Source: Candidatus Rifleibacteriota bacterium (GTDB taxonomy: Bacteria; Muiribacteriota; Ozemobacteria; Ozemobacterales; Ozemobacteraceae). From it: a stretch of DNA of 40,698 nucleotides. A model generated the notes under the pieces. It was not told the DNA's origin and did not search any database. It saw only the letters and a list, made by a program, of their open reading frames with translations. How positions within the stretch are numbered: the stretch's first letter is position 1; each line of letters begins with the position of its first letter. Positions 34,914-40,698 of this stretch are shown here, in pieces. The stretch covers positions 1 to 40,698 of the forward strand of contig JAAYVD010000143.1 of NCBI GenBank assembly GCA_012517355.1. The letters are read 5' to 3'. The translations under genes were made by a program, and so were the position numbers.

Positions 34914-36503
34914 ATGACCGTCAGACTGCTGTTGTCCTCTGTCTTCAAGCCGTTCGGCGTCGACGACGAGTACGGCGTGAAGGAGAACGTCTGCGAATTG
35001 ATGCACAACCAGGTCACCCGCCTGCAGGGGGTGTTCTCGGTGCGGTCGCACAATCGCAGTTTCGGGCTGTCGTTCATCGCCGAGAACCTGCAGGTGCCGA
35101 CCACCGTGCTCGACTTCCCGACGCAGGACGAGTTCGTGCGCGAACTGGGGCGCTACGCCTACACGCACGTCGGCATCAGCTTCATCGTGCCCAACGTCGA
35201 CAAGGCGCGGCGGCTGTGCGAACTGACGCGGCGGCACGCGCCGCAGGCGAAGATCATCCTGGGCGGGCACGGGGCGACGGTGCCCGGCATCAAGGAACTG
35301 ACAGGAGCCGACGAGGTCTGCGTCGGGGAAGGCATCTCCTGGCTGCGGCGGTATTTCGGGGAGCCGGTCGACGCCCCGCTGCGGCACCCGGTCATGCCGA
35401 TCGACTGCTGGCGCGAACTCATGGGCATCGAGGTGCCCCACCCGAAGGCCCTGCTGGTGCCGGGGGTGGGCTGTGCCAACAAATGTTTCTTCTGTTGTAC
35501 CAGCCACTTCTTCGACGGCTACAAGCCATTCTTCCCGACGGTCGAGGCCCTGTTCGCGGAGATGGAGCGCATCGCCGACGCCCTGGGCACGCGCCACTTC
35601 TTCGTCATGGACGAGAACTTCCTCGACGACCCGAAACGGGTGGCGCGTCTGCTCGAACTGATGGAGCAGAACGGTCGACGGTTCGTGCTCGACATCTTCA
35701 GCTCGCTCCGGGCCATCGCCCAGTACGACCCGATGACGCTGGTGCGCCTGGGCCTGCAATTCATCTGGATCGGGGTCGAAAGCAAGCGGGCCCTGTTCGA
35801 CAAGGTGCAGGGCCTCGACCCCGCGGCGATCATCGGACGCCTGCGGCGACACGGGCTGTCGGTGCTGGCCTCCACCATCCTGTTCCTCGACCACCACGAC
35901 GAACAGACCCTGTGGGAGGACGTCGACTACACGATCGGCTTGCAGCCCGATTTCATCCAGTTCATGGAGTTGGCGCCGTTTCCCGGAACGGCCCTGTACC
36001 GGCGGTTGGAACAGGAACGTCGCCTCGACCCCGACCCCACCTGGCGCGAGTGCCACGGCCAGGACCGCATCTGGTTCGACCACCCCCGGTTCTCCCGGGC
36101 CGACAGCCGGAAGATCCTCGACCGCGCCTTCGAGCTCGACTACCAGCGCCTCGGGCCCAGCCTGCTGCGCGCCGCCGAAACCCGGCTCCACGGCCTCGAC
36201 CTGATCAGGCCCACCGATGACGCCTTCCTGGCCGGCCGGTTCGCCGACCTGCGCCGGTTCGCCGAGGAGATGAAACCCCTGCTGTGGGCGTTCGTCACCC
36301 TGGCGCCCAACGAGGTCGTGCGGGCAAAGGCCCGCGACGTGCTGCGGCAGTACGGCGAACGCCTCGGTCCCTTCAGCCTTTCCGACCGCGCCCAGATGGG
36401 CCTGGTCAACCTGGCCGCCCGCATCAACGCCCGCCGCTACCGGCACGGCCGCAACATCCACCAGCCCCCGACCTACCTCGACCGCTACCGATGGGCCACC
36501 TGA
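34914..36503 (+). CDS. B12-binding radical SAM enzyme
   Basis: A 529-residue protein. The N-terminal half has a B12-binding-like Rossmann region (IILGGHGATVPGIKEL). The radical SAM cluster motif is CANKCFFC (Cys187, Cys191, Cys194; Cx3Cx2C), coordinating a [4Fe-4S] cluster and SAM. Downstream, FFVMDENFLDDPKR and GLQFIWIGVES are typical of the barrel. The C-terminus has an Arg-rich helical tail. The substrate is not inferable from sequence. AAGGAACGACCAG precedes the ATG. The stop overlaps the start of the next gene, and the megasynthase follows, so a lipid or polyketide tailoring role is plausible. Confidence 0.85.
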   Translation: MTVRLLLSSVFKPFGVDDEYGVKENVCELMHNQVTRLQGVFSVRSHNRSFGLSFIAENLQVPTTVLDFPTQDEFVRELGRYAYTHVGISFIVPNVDKARRLCELTRRHAPQAKIILGGHGATVPGIKELTGADEVCVGEGISWLRRYFGEPVDAPLRHPVMPIDCWRELMGIEVPHPKALLVPGVGCANKCFFCCTSHFFDGYKPFFPTVEALFAEMERIADALGTRHFFVMDENFLDDPKRVARLLELMEQNGRRFVLDIFSSLRAIAQYDPMTLVRLGLQFIWIGVESKRALFDKVQGLDPAAIIGRLRRHGLSVLASTILFLDHHDEQTLWEDVDYTIGLQPDFIQFMELAPFPGTALYRRLEQERRLDPDPTWRECHGQDRIWFDHPRFSRADSRKILDRAFELDYQRLGPSLLRAAETRLHGLDLIRPTDDAFLAGRFADLRRFAEEMKPLLWAFVTLAPNEVVRAKARDVLRQYGERLGPFSLSDRAQMGLVNLAARINARRYRHGRNIHQPPTYLDRYRWAT

Positions 36504-37093
36504 AACCGCCGCCCCGGCGCGTGGCGGCCACCGGCAAGCGCCGGAAGACCACGCCAACGACGGTGGGGGAACCGGCATCGTGTCGGTCGGGTCTGCCATC
36601 GCCATTCCACCCCGGGACGGTCGCCCGGCGACCGTTGCAGAAAGCAGTCCGGTCCTATGTGGAGGAGGCCCGGCGTGTGTTCGCCGTTCCCCGGCCAGAC
36701 CATTTCACCAACCACCTGCATTGCTGCGAGTGCGCCGAGCACGACGAGACCCTGCGTCAGGCCGACCTCGAGACCATCGGGCTGAAGGAACTCGGCAACG
36801 CCGGCGGGGATCCCCTGTGCTTCTGTTCCGACGAGGGGAAACGCTACCTCATGCCCGCCCTCATCCGGCTGTGCCTGGAAACCATGGACGGGGAGTTCTA
36901 CCTCGCACAGTTCCTGTTCCACCTGATGGCCGACGGTGGCGGCAATTCCCTCTTCAAGAGTTGTTCCGTGGCCCAGCGGGAGTTCCTCGCGCGCGTCCTT
37001 GGTTTCGTGGTCCTGACCTGGCCAGCCGAACTGGAACAGTCCGGCTGCCTCGAGGACCTCTGGCAAGCCATGGCCATCTGGGGAAAGGCCTGA
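36491..37093 (+). CDS. Conserved-type Cys-rich protein between the radical SAM enzyme and the synthase
   Basis: About 200 residues from ATG 36491, which overlaps the upstream stop by 13 bases. The first ~50 residues are basic and low complexity, so the true start may be further in. The core has HLHCCECAEHDETLRQADLE, then TIGLKELGNAGGDPLCFCSD and EGKRYLMPALIRLCLET. This resembles a family of uncharacterised bacterial proteins that share CxECxxHDETL and DPLCF motifs. No reaction can be assigned. It lies two bases before the synthase start and is probably cotranscribed. Confidence 0.65.
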   Translation: MGHLKPPPRRVAATGKRRKTTPTTVGEPASCRSGLPSPFHPGTVARRPLQKAVRSYVEEARRVFAVPRPDHFTNHLHCCECAEHDETLRQADLETIGLKELGNAGGDPLCFCSDEGKRYLMPALIRLCLETMDGEFYLAQFLFHLMADGGGNSLFKSCSVAQREFLARVLGFVVLTWPAELEQSGCLEDLWQAMAIWGKA

Positions 37094-37094
37094 G

Positions 37095-40000
37095 ATGAGC
37101 CGGCCCGCCTTCCCCCGCTGGTCCGTCGCCATTCCCGGCCCGCGCGCCACTCCCGGCGCGCTCGCCGCCATCGGGCAGGCGGGCGCCGGCTGCCTGCTCG
37201 ACTTCCACGCCCCGGTCGCCGGCCAGGTGCGGGAAGCCGCCGGCCGGCTGGCCGGCCGGCTGACCATCCGCCTGTTCGAACCGTCGGCGGAGGCGCTGGC
37301 CGAGGTGGTCGGCCAGGGGCCGCGCTGGGAACGGGTGTTCCTGGAAGTCCCCGTCGCCCTCGGGGAGGAGGCCCGCCTGCTGGCCGCGGCCCGGATCCCG
37401 CTCGGGCTGGTGGTGACCGGGCCGGCCGACCTGTTCCGGCTGCGGGCCCGTTTCCCTGGCGCGGACTCGGCGGCCGGAACCGGCTCGGCGGCCGGAGCGA
37501 ACCCGTCGGCCGGAGCCGGCAGGCCCGGCCCGCAAGGCTGGGGAAATCCCGGCCTCGACGATGGCTGGCCGGTCATCGCGCGCGGCAACGAGGCGGGCGG
37601 GTTCGTCGGGCCGCTGGGAACCTTCGTCCTCTTCCAACTGATGGCACGCCGGTGGCGCCGGCCCTTCCTGCTCGAGGGCGGCCTGGGCTGGTCCGGGGCG
37701 GTGGCGGCGGTGCGGGAAGGGGCGGCCGGCGTGGTGTTCGGGGCCGCGGTCCACCCGCTGCTGGGGGCCGCCCCGTGGCTGGACGACCTGCTGCTGGGCG
37801 CCGAGCCGCGGGAGCCCTTCCTGGTCACCGACCGGCGCGGACGGGGATTCCGGTTCTTGACCCCGACGCCGCTCAATCCCACGGACGCCCGCCGCCTGAT
37901 CGCCGACGAGGAGCCCCGGGACTGGCCCGCCGTGCTGCCGGCCGGCCTCCTGCCGTGTGGCCAGGACCTCACGCTGGCGCCCGGGCTGCTCCGCCGTTTC
38001 GGCGCACTTGGCGACCTTGTACAAGACATCTCCAGAATGGTTGAACCCGACAGCTCACCCGACGGAGTTTGGTCATGTGTCCCCGAAACTCCAAGTCCTT
38101 CTGGAGCCCGAGAGGGAATTCTGTCATGTGTCCCCGAAATTCCGGATGGGTCGGGATTGGGGCGGTTCGCGGCGGCGCTGGGCGGGGGGCGGGGGATCAT
38201 CCAGGGGCCGATGGCGCGGATCAGCGAGAGCGTGGCCTTCCTTCGGGTGGTGGCGGAGGCGGGCGGGGTGCCGGTACTGGCCTTCGGCAGCCGCGACGGG
38301 GAAGAGTGCCGGCGGTTGCTGCGGGAGGCCCGGTCGGCCGGGGTGCGGGTGGGTGTCGGGGTGATCGGGCTCGACCTGCAGCGCGACCTGGTGGAGCGGC
38401 AGCGCGCGGTGTTGCGGGAGATGCCGCCCTGGTTCGTGCTGGTGGCCGCGCCCCGTCCCGACCTGGTCGCCGCCCTTCTGGCCGACGGGCACCTGGTGCT
38501 GGCGCACGCCTTCGAACCGCGCCTGTTCGCCGCCCTCGCCGAAACGGGCTGCCGGTGGTTCATCCTGGAGGGAGGCGAATCGGGGGGCCACATCGGCCGG
38601 CTGTCGAGCCTCGTCCTGTGGCAGCGCATCCTCGAAGACCTGCCGACGCTCGACCCGGGTGGGCAGGCGCGGCTGGTGTTCGCGGGGGGCATCGCCTCGC
38701 GGGAGGGGGCCCGGTTCGTCGCCCGTCTCGTTGAGGCGCAGGGCCTGGCCGGCCGGCTCGACTGGGCCATGCAGTTGGGCACCGCCTACCTGGCCACGCG
38801 CGAGATCGTCGAGACCGGGGCGATGGGCCGCAACTACCGCAACCAGGTGATCAACGGCGAGGAGACGCGCGTCACCGGCGAGACCGTCAAGCTTCGGGCC
38901 CGCCAGGTGGCCACCCCCTTCGTCGACCGGATCCTCGCCCGCGAAGAGGACTGGCTCCGGGAGGAACTGCCCCTGCCGCGCCGCCGCGACCTGTTCGAGC
39001 AGGAGAACATGGGCAACCTCGCCCGGGCGGTTTCGTCTCCCGAAGGCGAGGACGGCTGCTTCCTGGCCGGCGAGGCGGTGGCTCTGACCAAAGAAGTCAC
39101 CACCATCGCCGAGGTGCACGATCGCCTCGTCGGCTGGGGGAGCGAAGGCCCGGCGGTCGGGGAAAGGCCTGCGGTGACGGCCGCTCCCACCAGGGGGAGC
39201 CGACGGGAAATCGGAATCGGCGAAACGCCAGGGGAGCCGATGGCGGTCATCCCGACCCGCCCGGGCCGTCGGCATGACGGAGGGCCCGCGGAGGCCTTTC
39301 CCGGCCAGGCGCGGGGTGGCTGTGATGGTGCGCCTGCGGAGGTCGGTCCCGGACACGCCTCGGCTGGCCGGGCTGATGGGGCGCCCATTGAGGCTGGTCC
39401 CGGCCAGACGCCGGGCGGCCCGTGGCCCCGGCTGGAGCCGATCGCCATCATCGGGGTGGGGTGCGTGTTCCCCGGCTCCCCCGACCCGGCCGCCTATTTC
39501 CGCAACATTGTGCAAGGTCGGTGCTTTGTACAAACCCTGCCGACCGACCGGCTCGATCCCGAGATCTGGTACGACCCGGACCGCACGGCGCCCGTGGGCA
39601 CCTACACCCGGGTCGGGGCCTGGGTCGACGGGTTCGTCTTCGATCCGGTGCCGTTCCGCATCCCGCCGCGGGTGGCCGCGCGGCTCGACCTGACCCAGCG
39701 GTTCGCCCTGGTGGCCGCCCGGCAGGCCCTGGACAGCGCCGGCCTGCTGACGCGCGCCTTCGACCGGGAGCGGGCGGCGGTCATCGTCGGCAACAGCATG
39801 GGGGGGGCGGCCAGCGTCGACAACCTGCGCGCCATCCACCTCCACGAATTCCTGGCCGCCGGCCGCCGCGCCGGCCTGCTGCCCGACGATCCCGACCTGA
39901 TCCGCCGCTACCGCGAGCTCATCGGGCCCGCCCCGATCACCGAGGACAGCCTGCCGGGCGAGCTGTCGAGCCTGGTGGCGGGCCGGATCAACGCCGTCTT

Positions 40001-40698
40001 CGACCTGCACGGGCCCAACTTCACCATCGACGCCGCCTGCGGTTCCGGGCTGGCGGCGGTCATCGCCGGGGTCAACGCGCTGCACCTCGGCCAGGTCGAC
40101 CTGGTGGTGGCGGGCGGGGCCGACACGCAGATGGATCCCGGCTCGTTCGTCAAGTTCGCCAAGGTGACCGCCCTGTCGGCGACCGGCTCCTTCCCCTTCG
40201 ATGCCCGCGGCGACGGGTTCGTGATGGGCGAGGGGGCGGGCATGGTCGTCCTCAAGCGGCTGTCCGACGCCCGCCGCGACGGCGACCCGGTACTCGCCCT
40301 GCTGCTCGGGGTCGGCCAGTCGAGCGACGGGCGGGGGAAAGGCATCACCGCGCCCAACCCCGATGGCCAGCGGCGGGCCCTGGCCCGCGCCTGGGCCGAC
40401 GCAGGACGCGACCCGCGCGCCGCCGCCTTCTTCGAAGCGCACGGCACCGGCACCGTGGTCGGCGACACGATCGAACTGAACACCCTGGCGGGTTTCCTGC
40501 GCGAGGCCGGCGGGGGGAAGGCCGGGCCCGCCGGGCTCCTCTCGGAAATCGCCCGCCCGTCGGACCGCCCGCCGTCCGGTTCCCCATCACCGGGTGGGTT
40601 CCTCGCCGCCGACCACGACCCACCGTGGGCCTCCAAGGACCTTCCGGGGCCGGCCACGACCGGGGAAGCCCCGGCCGCCCTCCCTGCCCTCCCCGCCG
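37095..40698 (+). CDS. PfaA-like megasynthase: two nitronate-monooxygenase-like domains then a ketosynthase (3' end beyond window)
   Basis: Open from ATG 37095 to the window end, 1201 codons visible. The first barrel-like domain (~1-300) has ARGNEAGGFVG where NMO enzymes have EAGGH, so its His is Phe. A linker follows, then a second NMO-like domain (~350-690) with IQGPMARISE, EGGESGGHIG, VFAGGIASREG and a C-terminal NLARAVSS. A repeat-rich linker leads to a KS domain with IAIIGVGCVFPGS, DAACGSGLAAV (Cys982) and EAHGTGTVVGD (His1116). NMO-type flavoproteins act as enoyl reductases in PUFA synthases such as PfaD. Tandem copies at the N-terminus of a KS protein are unusual. AT and ACP domains would lie outside the window. 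Confidence 0.82.
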   Translation, partial: MSRPAFPRWSVAIPGPRATPGALAAIGQAGAGCLLDFHAPVAGQVREAAGRLAGRLTIRLFEPSAEALAEVVGQGPRWERVFLEVPVALGEEARLLAAARIPLGLVVTGPADLFRLRARFPGADSAAGTGSAAGANPSAGAGRPGPQGWGNPGLDDGWPVIARGNEAGGFVGPLGTFVLFQLMARRWRRPFLLEGGLGWSGAVAAVREGAAGVVFGAAVHPLLGAAPWLDDLLLGAEPREPFLVTDRRGRGFRFLTPTPLNPTDARRLIADEEPRDWPAVLPAGLLPCGQDLTLAPGLLRRFGALGDLVQDISRMVEPDSSPDGVWSCVPETPSPSGAREGILSCVPEIPDGSGLGRFAAALGGGRGIIQGPMARISESVAFLRVVAEAGGVPVLAFGSRDGEECRRLLREARSAGVRVGVGVIGLDLQRDLVERQRAVLREMPPWFVLVAAPRPDLVAALLADGHLVLAHAFEPRLFAALAETGCRWFILEGGESGGHIGRLSSLVLWQRILEDLPTLDPGGQARLVFAGGIASREGARFVARLVEAQGLAGRLDWAMQLGTAYLATREIVETGAMGRNYRNQVINGEETRVTGETVKLRARQVATPFVDRILAREEDWLREELPLPRRRDLFEQENMGNLARAVSSPEGEDGCFLAGEAVALTKEVTTIAEVHDRLVGWGSEGPAVGERPAVTAAPTRGSRREIGIGETPGEPMAVIPTRPGRRHDGGPAEAFPGQARGGCDGAPAEVGPGHASAGRADGAPIEAGPGQTPGGPWPRLEPIAIIGVGCVFPGSPDPAAYFRNIVQGRCFVQTLPTDRLDPEIWYDPDRTAPVGTYTRVGAWVDGFVFDPVPFRIPPRVAARLDLTQRFALVAARQALDSAGLLTRAFDRERAAVIVGNSMGGAASVDNLRAIHLHEFLAAGRRAGLLPDDPDLIRRYRELIGPAPITEDSLPGELSSLVAGRINAVFDLHGPNFTIDAACGSGLAAVIAGVNALHLGQVDLVVAGGADTQMDPGSFVKFAKVTALSATGSFPFDARGDGFVMGEGAGMVVLKRLSDARRDGDPVLALLLGVGQSSDGRGKGITAPNPDGQRRALARAWADAGRDPRAAAFFEAHGTGTVVGDTIELNTLAGFLREAGGGKAGPAGLLSEIARPSDRPPSGSPSPGGFLAADHDPPWASKDLPGPATTGEAPAALPALPA
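37467..37520 (+). repeat. Three tandem 18-bp repeats in the synthase
   Basis: Units TCGGCGGCCGGAACCGGC and its two variants encode SAAGTG, SAAGAN and PSAGAG. The frame is kept. Confidence 0.75.
38072..38139 (+). repeat. 17-bp direct repeat inside the synthase, 51 bp apart
   Basis: GTCATGTGTCCCCGAAA occurs at 38072-38088 and 38123-38139. The patch (~38015-38150) is less GC-rich than its surroundings, begins near a TTGTACAA palindrome, and remains in frame. This suggests a small inserted sequence retained in the NMO linker. Confidence 0.7.
39276..39425 (+). repeat. Three 48-51-bp repeats before the ketosynthase
   Basis: Units encode DGGPAEAFPGQARGGC, DGAPAEVGPGHASAGRA and DGAPIEAGPGQTPGGPW. 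They fill the linker just before the KS domain. Confidence 0.75.

Noticed and set aside
38124-40442. Minus-strand frame of 772 codons over the synthase
   Set aside because: Ketosynthase and NMO motifs are on the plus strand; the minus frame is low complexity.
1-40698. CRISPR array
   Set aside because: The tandem repeats seen are in-frame coding repeats with no unique spacers, and no cas genes are present.
1-40698. tRNA or rRNA genes
   Set aside because: No cloverleaf with a GTTCRA-type T arm and no rRNA-like stretch was found by eye.

Overview
This is a GC-rich bacterial window of about 40.7 kb carrying mostly accessory genes. Shine-Dalgarno sequences precede most starts. Many starts overlap the previous stop as ATGA or by a few bases. 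No rRNA, tRNA, CRISPR array or recognisable transposase was seen. A complete RecBCD set, two AAA+ ATPases, WYL regulators and a PfaA-like synthase fit a high-GC Gram-negative lineage (for example Planctomycetota, Riflebacteria or Myxococcota-like), but the sequence alone does not fix the phylum.

Layout. (1) 481-2995, plus strand: three translationally coupled genes, an SRP/FlhF-like P-loop protein followed by two proteins carrying DnaB N-terminal-like domains without a helicase core. (2) 3095-4397: two unrecognised proteins, the second AT-rich. (3) 4552-7620: a run of small proteins. These are a three-repeat Cys/His protein, two tandem Cys-rich paralogues, a dual-specificity phosphatase-like fusion, a small membrane protein, and a conserved-looking gene broken at a run of nine G. 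(4) 7858-13704: two paralogous double-AAA+ ATPases and a cyclic-phosphate-processing-type receiver protein. (5) 13705-14837: an AT-rich island with two small ORFs and an attC-like sequence. (6) 14838-25088: recC-recB-recD with overlapping starts, each subunit carrying a low-complexity or tandem-repeat insert. (7) 26769-25160, minus strand: two coupled genes, the second a DnaB-C/RecA-fold protein with a degenerate Walker A. (8) 29207-27129, minus strand: two paralogous WYL regulators. (9) 30253-34476, minus strand: a 1407-residue SNF2 helicase. (10) 34914-40698, plus strand: a B12-binding radical SAM enzyme, a Cys-rich conserved protein, and the start of a megasynthase with two nitronate-monooxygenase-like domains followed by a ketosynthase, cut by the window end.

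RecBCD should process DNA ends and the SNF2 protein should remodel nucleic acid-protein complexes. The WYL proteins are plausible regulators of the neighbourhood: a similar dyad-containing element lies upstream of the DnaB-C-like operon and upstream of one WYL gene. The best candidates for an undescribed system are the 4552-13704 block and the split-DnaB modules. The radical SAM-synthase operon looks like a separate lipid or polyketide pathway.
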